Origin: Arbacia lixula
Taxonomy: Eukaryota; Echinodermata; Echinoidea; Arbacioida; Arbaciidae
Length of the DNA stretch: 64,000 nt
Assembly: GCA_963669155.1 (NCBI GenBank)
Contig: OZ022580.1
Location: 28,935,598 to 28,999,597, forward strand
Direction of reading: 5' to 3'
In this document: piece after piece, positions 32,501 through 41,159 of the stretch
How the letters are laid out: every line of letters begins with the position of its first letter
Numbering within the stretch: position 1 is the stretch's first letter
Notes under the pieces: model-generated
Databases searched by the model: none
Seen by the model: the letters and a program-made list of their open reading frames with translations, nothing else
Told to the model about the DNA's origin: nothing
Made by a program: the position numbers and the translations under genes

Positions 32501-35500
32501 AAAATGGTGATATTCAGGGACATCAATGAATCAGAATTAACCTACACCAATACTTAAACTGTAGAACATGACTTGTATAATGAACTTAGTTCTCTATCAA
32601 AGAGAATGCTAAGGGTAGAAGAACATTAAGCAGCAATTAGCAAGCATTATTTAATGTACATTTGCATGTGTTTGGGCATTAAGGGGAGAATATGACATAC
32701 ATGACAGGCAGCATGCAGCAAGGGAGGTAAGCACACAAATTAAACATAAGCCCACAATAACAATTGCGACATACAAAATATTCTCTCTTTTGTGCAAAAT
32801 ACATACGCTCTATTCTAAATCGTTGTCTACATTGTACATTTTATACATTAATTGCTGGATTTTGCTTTTCATGGTGGCAGATTCTGCAATCTAGAGTGAT
32901 GTTTTAAGCATGGAAGTGATTTGCCAGGACTCATTATATATGAGGCAACACATTTGTGCAAACATTATTGAATACCGGTATGTTGGAAACTGAGAACAAA
33001 ACCCTAAAGACGAGTTGACCAGAATAAAGCATAGAACCAGAGAAGCAGAGTGCGGGAATTTGAGGAAAATCTTGACAATTTCCTATTTGTTTTTTTTTAG
33101 CTGTTTTTCTATATACAGCTTACTCTCGATATAACGAGGTCGTCGGGACCAGAGCTTTTTCCTCGTTATAACGAAACCTCGTTATATCCAAACAGCATAA
33201 AAAACAATAAAAAACATTTAAATATGTGTGCTTGTGTGTTCTTTGTGTTGTACTATGGTTTTGATATCTATAGCCGCCTCGGAAACATGCGTTATCAAAC
33301 GGGAAAAGGGGGATTGGAAACATGCGTTTTCAAATGGAAAAGACGATATATTTTTGCTCAACACATCATCCGACCTCGATATACTGTCGCCGTTTAAATA
33401 GCTCATTGCATTACAGGACATGAATCTGACTTTCAAACCACATGCTTTCAATGTACGTACGCTGTGCGAAGGAGTATGCTCCCGTATGTGTGCAGTGTAT
33501 TACGAGACACGTGTGTCTGGCTCACTGATCTCCAGTTAGTGTAGAGATCAGTGGTCTGGCTCCATGCGTTGCCGATGCAATACATGTGCTTTCAATGCAC
33601 AGTACATGTACGTACGTTATGCGAAGGAGTACATGCTTGCGTTGTGGGTGTACAGTGTATTACGAGGTGTGTGTCTCGCTCCATGCGTTGCCGATGCAAT
33701 ACATGTGCTTTCAATGTAGGCTACATGTGCGTACGCTATGCGAAGGAGTACATGCTTGCGTTGTGTGTACAGTGTATTACGAGGCTCCATGCGTTGCCGA
33801 TGCAAGACATGTGCTTCCAATGTACATGTGCGTACGCTATGCGAAGGAGTACATGCTTGCGCTGTGTGTACAGTGTACATGTATTACGAGGTGTGTGTCT
33901 GGCTCCATGCGTTGCCGATGCAATGCAATACCGGTACATGTGCTTTCAATGTACATAAGCTATGCGAAGGAGTACATGCTCGCGTTGTGTGTACAGTGTA
34001 TTACGAGGTGTGTGTCTGGCTCCGAGCTCCACGCGTTGCCAAAGCAATACGTGTGTAAGAAGATTGCTTTCAGCCCGCTCGGCCTCAATTTTTTGTTCCT
34101 CGTTGTAACGGACACAATTGTTATGTTTTTCTTTGTCTTGGGGTCAGCATGAAAAGCTCGTTATAACGAAATCTCGTTATAACCGTGCTCGTTGTAAGCG
34201 GCGTAGTGCACCATAGGTTTGCATGTAGACAATTTTGGGCCCGAGATATTTCCCTCGTTATAACGAAACCTCGTTATATCCGTGCTCGTTGTATCGAGAG
34301 TAAGCTGTATTGTAAAATTACTAACACATATCCATTTTCAGGTAATATATTGTTTATACACGAAGACAATTTGTTTGAGGGCAGGTACATTTTTTTTTTT
34401 TTTTTTGGGGGGGGGGGAAACAAGTGAAGTTGCTAATGTAAGAGACACTTTCAACATTAACAACATTGAAAAATTCAGTCAACCTTTCTGTAGCACCATA
34501 TCGCTGTTTTTTTTTTTTTCATGGTAATGGACCAACTTATAAGTAGAAGGATAGAGAAATGAAAGGAATGGAGAGATTGATTTATAGTTTTATATTTGTA
34601 TCACTTAATAAAAACTGTTTTTAGCCTGTGTTTGGAAGATTTGATCATATAGATAAACCGAGAAGAGTGGTGATGGAAAAGAAAAGTTTTCTCATTACAA
34701 AAAGTTTAGAAAAAATGGGGAAAAAAGGCTACTGGAAAGAAAATTATTTGGAAATACTTTCTTACCATATTTCATGGTTGATTTGTCAAAAAAAAACTGC
34801 ATTTAACGGTTTCCCTGATTCCTTTGCTGTTATTCAGAGCAATTGCTATTAGGGTCTTGTTCCATTTAACTGCAAGAGCATGGCGGCAGTTCAGGGTTGC
34901 TAGCGGAAGACACATCCACATGTAGGCATCTAGAAATATGCTATACTTCTTTGGAATTTTAACATCCCTCCCATTTCAAAGCAGCAACAAAATGTTTGCA
35001 AACTGGATGTTGTAGGCTGATTAAAAAAAAAAATCATCTCTACAAGGAGTGTGGGAAAATGTGAACACTGCATTTTTAATTGCTAGTGAAGTGGTCTATT
35101 CCAGTGGGGAGGGGGTACAGGTATACAAGAATAAAGCAAGTTCCCATTCAGATAACATGATTAGTCTTCATTAATATATTTTATTTGCGAGCCATTTGGA
35201 TGTGGGGTGCTCAGAAACCTACCGAATGCCTCCACTACCAGATCGTATCTGCTGTAAGTGATGAGAGGCTCTGGAAGATTCTGGAAGTAATTACTGATCG
35301 TCTTGAAGACGTCCCGCTCAAAGCCTAGATAACTTGGAAGCTCAGAGTCGATCTTATTTGGCCCTGGAGATGGTAGAGACAGAGAGAATGAAAGAAGTCA
35401 GTGTACAGTGTGACGACACACACATTGACACAAATTATGGTCTGTTTCCTGTAAAAAGACATACAATGTAATACCTACAAAATAGCAACTTTCTACACCA

Positions 35501-38500
35501 ACAACAAAACAATTTTTTTTATTGAAGTGTGTGGATTTGGTTTTGCTTAGAAGGATTTGCTTAGAAGAATATTGGTTACAATGTGACAATATGAGGATTT
35601 CATTGACCCCTCCTGACAGACACACCAAAACACCCCTACACTCACAATTTGCAAGACACCTCATAGCAGATATCACCCAGTGTGGCAGGTCATCCTCCTT
35701 GTTCAGGAGTTGGACTACTCCATTCTTGTTGAGGTGTGTACAGTTGTGGATGATGTCAGAGGGGACGATGATAGAGTCATCTAGCAGCCCATCCAGCGTC
35801 GACAACCAAAGCAACCTCTGCAATCTGCACAAAGCACGGAAAAGATTTCACAATCAACTTTACACCATTACACAATAGCAGACCAATCCAATATGTATGC
35901 CACAGGGAGCCACAGTATTTCTTGCTGTTTGGTGAAGACCTATCACCAATATTTCATTATGCAATACATGCATGTATGTATGTATGATGGTGTATCATGT
36001 CTCATTTGGTTCAATTTCAATTCATTAATCTACCCATTGAAGACCCACTTCAAAGTAAGCAGAACACATTCCCATTTGAAAATTGGAGTGAAATTCATCA
36101 AACTGAATTTCCTGTACCATACCATTCCCATGTGCCTGCTTACATAATGTTGCTGCCACCACAAACTGGTATTGTTACCTAAATGGCAGTTCGTGACAGC
36201 GAGTATATTAGATTGTAAGTACCAGCACAAATAGCCTTGAGTACCAGCACAAATAGCCTTGACAGGGGCGACTAAAAAATTATCCAAAATCCCTTTTCAT
36301 ATTTTGGGGCTCTGAATCAAACAGCAATGCTGAATTTCATCATCAATCTTCAGTCTGCAAAATTTGCCCATGATAGCTGACATGATTTCAACCACATTTA
36401 TGGAACTATAACACACAAAAAGACCACAGGGCCCTGTTGCATAAAACTAACCTTTGATGGGAACTTTGCTACCAATGGCAATTCCTCTGGAAATCTTGAA
36501 TTTCATTGGCTGTCAAGAGATGTTACCATGGTACTTACCATTGATGGCAGAGTTACCATTGATAGTAAGTTTTATGCAATGGGGCCCAGGACCTTGTTGC
36601 ATATAGCCATAGGTTTTCAATTATTGTAATTTACCATCAATGGTAACTACCACTGTAACAGGTGCAATAATGAGACCTGATTGGCTGTTGCTATGGTAGT
36701 TACCATTGATACGAAGTTTCAATAATTGAAAACCCATATGCAACATGGCCCAGGAGATTAAGGCATCAGCACCTGACAAATTCATCTCAATGGTATTTGT
36801 GTGTATCAACTCAACATGAAGCACACAAAAGTTACGTACCTTACTAGAGTGGCACTCTTCCAAACTTCCTCTATCTGAGCAACCGTCAGTGGCCGCGATA
36901 TCAGCGTGCACCTTGGCAACTCTTTTGTCACATGACCACCCACAGTGCCAGTAGGGCGTGGCCTTGCATCGATATTACTGTCTCTCATTGCCAGGGGCCT
37001 AGCAACGTGCGTACCACCACCTGTACCGGCACCGCTGCTGCACCCCTCCATGGTGCAGCCATCCCCCTTGGTGCTGGGGTGTGGATCAGGGTCACTGCTT
37101 GGATGGGGGTCTCTCATGGATAGAGTCCTAGGGGCAGGGAGGCTGGCTCCCTGGCGGCGGTGGGAGGTGGTGGTCTTGTGGGACTTGGGGCTGGGGCTAA
37201 GGCTCTGGATGCTGCTACGGCTGGCCAGCGCCGAGCGCAGCTTCTTCATGGGCGATACTGGCAAGAATCTGCAAGACAGGGAGTTTTGAACAGGTGTACT
37301 CTAAGTTACTCAACATATAAGAACATCAACATATAAGATTAATAGAGTTTTAAGACTGCTAATGAAATGTTCATTCTTAAGTACAGAATACGGTACTTAT
37401 GTTTGTTAACATCTATTGTTACCGGTAGTCCAAATCAAATACCGGTAATATAGACAAACAAACTAAAATTCAAACTCTCCAACCTTTCTTTAGTATACAT
37501 AGAAGCAAAATATTCAATGAGATGTATTTAAGTTTCCCTCTAATATGCACAGAAGAGAGAGCAAGTGGGGGGGGGGAGGGGGGGGAGGAGCTTAACTCAT
37601 AACAAAAAATAAAAAAACAACTGGTAAGAAGTCTACATTGTACACCAAAGCAATAAACTGACAAAGAGAGCTGCTTGCAATGATTGTGATTTCCCAGCCT
37701 AATACCGGGATTAGGATGTGGAGATAATCCCCTGCTAGGAATGCTGGGAAAAAGAAGCACACTTTCACTGTGTACAACTATTGTGTAACAAGAAAGGTGA
37801 ATCGCAATAGGGGTTGCTGAGCTTCATTGATCTCCAATACAACCAGCAGTCAAAGTAGCTTACAGAACCTCTCACTGGTGTTGGGCAACTCTTCAAGCAG
37901 CTTGACCAGGGGGTGAAAAGGAAACCTTAGCAAGGGCATTTTTTGAACAGGGAGATGCCAGAACTTTTGTGCCAGGATTGGGGGCTTTGAACACTTCAGT
38001 TTATACACATGTTCCTGAAACGTGTCAGGGTAATGCTGGAAAACAATCACATTGCCTTTCAGTTATTGTACAAACAGTACTAGGAAATGGAAAATAATCT
38101 CTTTGAAGAAATGTTGCATGTAGCCAACATGTAACTGAAGTTGTCCTCACTTGTAAAGGTGCCCATTGTCCTCGAATGCAGCTTTCTCTGTCGATGGTGC
38201 CTTCGATGCTTTCACTTCTTCTATAATTTTACTCTGTACAAATTTGTCCAATAGCAGCACAACCTGCGACCTTGTGACCCACGGGCCAAAATTCTCACTG
38301 TTGCACAGGTAGTCAAGCAGCCAATCAGCAGCCTCTGTTGAGGTGAAGCAGTTGTCATAGTAGCGCACTCGCCATCGATGTCTTTTGAGTGGGATGCCAG
38401 ATCGAAAGTCACTTACAATGGTGTTCCACTGTGGAAAATAATGTAACCATATCTCATTATTTTAGCAACATAAACTAGAATTTAGAATTGTATACATACA

Positions 38501-39948
38501 GTGTAGTTTCCTAGAACCCACAGGTTACACATAATTTGGCCTTTCAGTTACAAACTCTCTACATATAATGGAAAAAGGGAGTTTAATAAATGTTTGCCTT
38601 TGGCTTATGGGGATTGTGACAGAATTTTCAGTGTGTTTATTGAAATGTCAACTGAAATAACAATGTATTTTAGATCTAGATTGTTATTGTAAAGGGATTT
38701 TATTTTTGAAACGGAGAAGGGCAAATCTTGACTAGCCGGGCCCGCATTGCAATTTGCCCAGATTGTACTATATTGCCAGGCGCGTAAAGAAAGAAAACAA
38801 GTACAAGGGGCCCATTTGAGACAACCGCGTTAAAACCAAAATATCAAATTGTCATGAGCCGAAAACGGCCATCAAAATTAAGTTACAAAATTAAAGGAAG
38901 ATTTGTCATGTTTGTTGAATCCAACTTCCTAGACCGAAAATTCAGTCTCTGTAGGACATTGGATCCGCTGAGATTGCATCTGGCTCCTCTGAACACCCTA
39001 TCTAGAGACTGAACATTGCACCTGTACACTATATGGCGATCGATGCGGGTCCCTATTTTGAATTATGAAAACGCAAATTATACGAATGCATATATGAATA
39101 AGTAATTTCACGCATGCGCACATTTTTTCCTGCTCGTTTGCCGTGTGCTATTTCTTTTTCGTCGAACAAATTGGCGATTTAAATAATCATAGCATGCATA
39201 GCCAACACCCCGTCGAACAATCTGATTGGTCAAATTTATGTCAGACTCGAGCAGATTGAGAATGTCTGCGATGAACGTGTGATCGGCAGAAAGTAAGTCT
39301 TTAATTTTCACCTTTCTTTACATTTGGGGGAATCTTAGTCCTAGCTAGAATATATAAATCTAATTTTGATTGAAGTAGATTTGTTGCATCATAGCTTGAA
39401 AGATGTTAAAATTTTAGACGAAGATGATAATCTCAAACATGTCAAAATACGTTTTCCCATGGACTTTCCACTATTCGGGTAACTTTCTACTCAAGCATTG
39501 AACTTGTACGGTGTAGAAGATTGCCAATGCGCGTGTGGTGAGCATATACTGACTCTATTCGGGGGTACATGTACAGTGTAAGTCCAAAAATGTAATTTCA
39601 ATTAAAGAATGCCCCGAATGAGACGGTTATTCCTGTCTACCAACTTCCAAGCCATGGCAAGGCCTGAGCCTCAGTCTTCGTGGTCATATTAAGGCTGGTT
39701 TGAGACACCATGCTGCATCATACTTATGTTCACTCTTCATCAATCAATGATCATCATTTTGCCTTCTGCTGTGTTAGTTGTGGCAGTTTAGAAACGGCAG
39801 TGTGATTGTGAGTGCAGAGTTGAAGGCGAGGTGCGAACTAAATTGTCAGAAAACTCACCAATTTTGTAGCCCTAAACGGTCCAATCGTAGCTTTTGGTTT
39901 CTCCATCTTTGAACCAGCATGATGTGCGGCACGTGCTCCCTGATCCAT
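26414..39948 (-). CDS. DEPDC1: DEP domain-containing protein 1 homologue, complete
   Basis: Ten exons on the - strand join in frame: 39859-39948, 38151-38428, 36840-37268, 35646-35824, 35223-35363, 30804-31967, 28289-28458, 27445-27621, 26859-27038 and 26414-26557. They give 2952 nt and 983 aa. Order: GPFRATKL leader, DEP domain (about residues 31-120), a disordered basic linker, a RhoGAP-like region split by a 388-codon insert, and the conserved tail ending in KIKQPML. The human protein has the same arrangement, including the long insert; the paralogue DEPDC1B lacks it. DEPDC1 proteins are mitotic regulators at the membrane and nucleus, and the RhoGAP fold is thought to lack activity. I see no canonical arginine-finger motif, which agrees with that. 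The gene probably represents the single pre-duplication form of DEPDC1/DEPDC1B. Confidence 0.95.
26859..27038 (-). CDS. DEPDC1: DEPDC1 exon 9
   Basis: Acceptor CTGACCAG, donor GTGAGT; 60 codons, phase 0. Encodes IKYEVDTENVQPAGFCAQVS, then MEEYEQNKAVSSQRAIEDLL and MPYKDKRKKLKL. Confidence 0.95.
27445..27621 (-). CDS. DEPDC1: DEPDC1 exon 8
   Basis: Acceptor TTGTGGACAG, donor GTAAGA; 59 codons, phase 0. Encodes LLRTFSRCILRCEAEVDLDE, a highly conserved block, then VGYLLDNHATLFAVPQELRE and DIKERLTYLKRSQ. A poly-A/T stretch lies just upstream of the acceptor. Confidence 0.95.
28289..28458 (-). CDS. DEPDC1: DEPDC1 exon 7
   Basis: Acceptor CTCCCTCCAG, donor GTAAGT. Encodes LYLNEDKSYCQEALRLCLLL and then LPSTQRRALHLLLRLMSKME, the leucine-rich helices that follow the insert in vertebrate DEPDC1. 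Enters with 2 nt, so it can join to exon 5 or exon 6. Confidence 0.94.
28610..28830. repeat. Dispersed repeat shared with PRKCSH intron 7/8 region
   Basis: GACATTCACCTGTATCTAGTGATTCAAT and the following approximately 170 bases recur, diverged, at about 50974-51160. The repeat is in DEPDC1 intron 6, and its class is unknown. Confidence 0.6.
30804..31967 (-). CDS. DEPDC1: DEPDC1 exon 6: 388-codon disordered insert, skippable in frame
   Basis: Acceptor ATAACCACAG, donor GTAAGT. The exon is 1164 nt, exactly 388 codons, phase 1 at both ends. It begins SMECRDRG and carries LTSFQSVESLVFNM, comparable to a segment near the start of the human insert. The rest is Ser/Pro/Gln-rich with basic patches such as RTRKNIRRSTSFGEVDNVL and KKFGSAAELFNKLVRKKSPS. 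It ends QARLQRQGSITSIS. Open sequence on either side of these limits is intron read-through. Confidence 0.92.
33116..34307. mobile_element. Non-autonomous pogo/Tigger-like element with internal minisatellite
   Basis: CAGCTTACTCTCGATATAAC at the left is mirrored by the right terminus ATCGAGAGTAAGCTG, with TA at both boundaries (33114-33115 and 34308-34309). Subterminal CTCGTTATAACGAAACCTCG motifs repeat in both halves. The middle, about 33440-34065, is a tandem array. At 1192 bp it lies in DEPDC1 intron 5 and has no transposase. The superfamily call rests on the TA duplication and CTCGTTATAACGA-type ends. Confidence 0.75.
33440..34065. repeat. Minisatellite inside the pogo-like element, unit about 105-130 bp
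   Basis: Five or six copies of a unit containing CTCCATGCGTTGCCGATGCA, GTGCTTTCAATG and TATGCGAAGGAGTACATGCT, ending TGTATTACGAGGTGTG. Units vary in length through small indels. Met/Cys/Arg-rich open frames across it are repeat artefacts. Confidence 0.88.
35223..35363 (-). CDS. DEPDC1: DEPDC1 exon 5: RhoGAP-like, part 2
   Basis: Acceptor CATCTCCAG, donor GTAGGT. Encodes YLGFERDVFKTISNYFQNLP and EPLITYSRYDLVVEAF, the LPEPL-containing part of the fold. Leaves in phase 1, the same phase in which exon 7 enters. Confidence 0.95.
35646..35824 (-). CDS. DEPDC1: DEPDC1 exon 4: RhoGAP-like, part 1
   Basis: Acceptor TTTGTGCAG, donor GTGAGT. Encodes LQRLLWLSTLDGLLDDSIIV, then NKNGVVQLLNKEDDLPHWVI and SAMRCLAN. 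The following Trp codon is split T|GG with exon 5, restoring the family motif CLANW. Confidence 0.95.
36429..36587. mobile_element. Palindromic MITE, GGGCCC/TTGCATAAAACT family, copy 2
   Basis: GGGCCCTGTTGCATAAAACT at the left is mirrored by AGTTTTATGCAATGGGGCCC at the right. Internal ACCATTGATGG motifs are also inverted. In DEPDC1 intron 3. Same family as 17628-17778. Confidence 0.85.
36588..36752. mobile_element. Related palindromic MITE directly abutting the previous one
   Basis: Left CCTTGTTGCATATAGCC and GGTTTTCAATTATTG are mirrored by CAATAATTGAAAACC and CATATGCAACATGGCCC. It shares the TTGCAT ends and ACCATTGAT interior with its neighbour but is clearly a separate subfamily. Confidence 0.8.
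36840..37268 (-). CDS. DEPDC1: DEPDC1 exon 3: basic, Ser/Pro-rich linker
   Basis: Acceptor GTCTTGCAG, donor GTACGT. Begins FLPVSPMKKLRSALASRSSI after the split Lys codon, corresponding to the RFPATSP-like region of vertebrate DEPDC1, and ends RPLTVAQIEEVWKSATLV, the first helix of the RhoGAP-like region. The middle is low-complexity, with many Ser, Pro and Arg residues and SP sites. Confidence 0.9.
37864..38035 (-). other. Exon-like segment in DEPDC1 intron 2 (possible poison or relic exon)
   Basis: TTTTCCAG precedes and GTAAGC follows a 172-nt open segment on the gene strand containing LLRFPFHPLVKLLEELPN. The open frame does not match the phase needed after exon 2, and 172 is not a multiple of three, so inclusion would cause early termination. 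No homologue is recognised. It may be chance. Confidence 0.25.
38151..38428 (-). CDS. DEPDC1: DEPDC1 exon 2: DEP domain
   Basis: Acceptor TTTTCCACAG, donor GTGAGG. Encodes WNTIVSDFRSGIPLKRHRWR, then YYDNCFTSTEAADWLLDYL, GPWVTRSQVVLLLDKFVQ and DNGHLY, the complete DEP fold. DEP domains bind membranes and partner receptors. Phase 0 to 2. Confidence 0.95.
39859..39948 (-). CDS. DEPDC1: DEPDC1 exon 1
   Basis: Encodes 30 residues from MDQGARAAHH to GPFRATKL, then donor GTGAGT. A second in-frame ATG at 39906 has A at -3 and G at +4 and gives a 16-residue leader, MEKPKATIGPFRATKL, matching my recollection of the human leader length. Either start is possible. Confidence 0.88.
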
Positions 39949-39956
39949 TACCTCAT
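39948..39956 (-). promoter_or_regulatory. Two-codon uORF overlapping the first DEPDC1 start
   Basis: On the - strand the sequence ATGAGGTAATGG contains the uORF ATG AGG TAA, whose stop shares its last A with the ATG at 39948. If this region is transcribed, it would favour reinitiation at 39948 or 39906. Confidence 0.5.
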
Positions 39957-39969
39957 ATTTCGATCTTCA

Positions 39970-40260
39970 AATAAGTGTTTTGCAGCAAAACTCAAATTTT
40001 TTTCAGTTACTCATTCAATCTACACATTCCTTGGTCACTGATTGCGTGAAGATAAGTGCCCGGAATCTCTATGCATGCAGCGCAGCGTACCGACACGGCC
40101 GGTACGGTACTACGGTACGGGTACGTGGGTGTTGTTCATGTATTTCCGTAGTAGTAAAAGCCTATTCAAAGTCTGCTCCGCCAATGTTTAGCACGCACTG
40201 ATTGGCTACGTGAGCCGATGAACCGCATAGCCTTTATGTAAGTCGCTCTGTGTAATAAAA
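39970..40260 (-). promoter_or_regulatory. DEPDC1 promoter region with CCAAT, GGCGG and TTTGAA
   Basis: Read on the gene strand: CCAAT at 40205-40201, an inverted CCAAT at 40185-40181 overlapping GGCGG (40182-40178), and TTTGAA at 40170-40165, about 220 nt upstream of the first ATG. CCAAT (NF-Y) sites followed by a CDE-like GGCGG and a CHR-like TTTGAA are the known layout of vertebrate G2/M promoters. The CDE-CHR gap here is 7 nt, against 4 in classical examples. The transcription start is not visible. Confidence 0.55.
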
Positions 40261-40745
40261 TACATGCTGGCACTATACGAGTACGGGTGCAAGATTTCAC
40301 AAACCCTAGTTCTAAATATCTGTTACAATTTTACCTGTTCTTGGGTTAAGCACATTCTACCAACACTGACGAAAATGAAAGCAATGAGTATGTTGACCTA
40401 TATACAGAGGTAAAAGCTGAAAGATCAAGGAGGAAATAAAACAATAAAAATGAAAATACATACACTGTAGGCCTATATACAAAAAAAAGGAGACCTCGAA
40501 AAGGAGTTCAGAATGAGAGCTAGTATAACCAACGTCATGAAGCCTGGGAGTGTAATTTATTAATAATTTAGCTTACATTGTTTGTCAAATGGTGTATGTA
40601 TCTTTTCAAAATAATCTCATTTATGTAATAGTTACATCTTTATCACAATATTTTGTGACTTGTATGTAGAAATATTATCAAATACCGGTAGATTACTGTA
40701 ATCGCTTTGATATTAATAGTGAAGATAAAAAAAAAGTATATGAAT

Positions 40746-40949
40746 AAATTATGACATATAATAAACAATTTCTTCACATTAGATGAAATGATTTATGTAC
40801 AAACTATAACTAAATGGTCTCACTTTTCATTCTGTTTTAGAAACATAAATTATGACAAATAATAAACAATTTCTTCTCATTAGATGTAATGAATAATATG
40901 TACGAATTATAACTAAGTGGTCTCACTTTTCATTTTGTTTTAGAAACAT
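40746..40949. repeat. Two-copy tandem duplication, 101-bp period
   Basis: AAATTATGACA followed by AATAAACAATTTCTTC, and GGTCTCACTTTTCATTCTGT, occur twice 101 bases apart with about ten differences. Lies between DEPDC1 and PRKCSH. Confidence 0.92.
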
Positions 40950-41074
40950 GACATGTATTTTTTTCTCAGAATTTATCAGATTCCAACTCCCGGTAATCGT
41001 CAAATGTATGTTTTTATTCTGAACGTTTTGAGCCATTACATCTTAGCTTTCTGTGTCTAGTTATTTGATTTACA

Positions 41075-41152
41075 CCCCCCCCCCCCCAACCGCCTCCAGA
41101 CGCACACACACATACACACACACACACACACACACAGACACACACACACACA
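41075..41152. repeat. Poly-C followed by (CA)n
   Basis: A run of 13 C (41075-41087), a short spacer, then CA repeats to 41152 with two interruptions. Confidence 0.9.
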
Positions 41153-41159
41153 ATATATA

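Noticed and set aside
33551..34152. Met/Cys/Arg-rich open frames up to 188 aa
   Set aside because: They cross the minisatellite inside the pogo-like element and change frame between units.
39108..39311. 67-aa open frame in DEPDC1 intron 1
   Set aside because: No homology, and exons 1 and 2 join directly in frame; more likely chance or repeat sequence.
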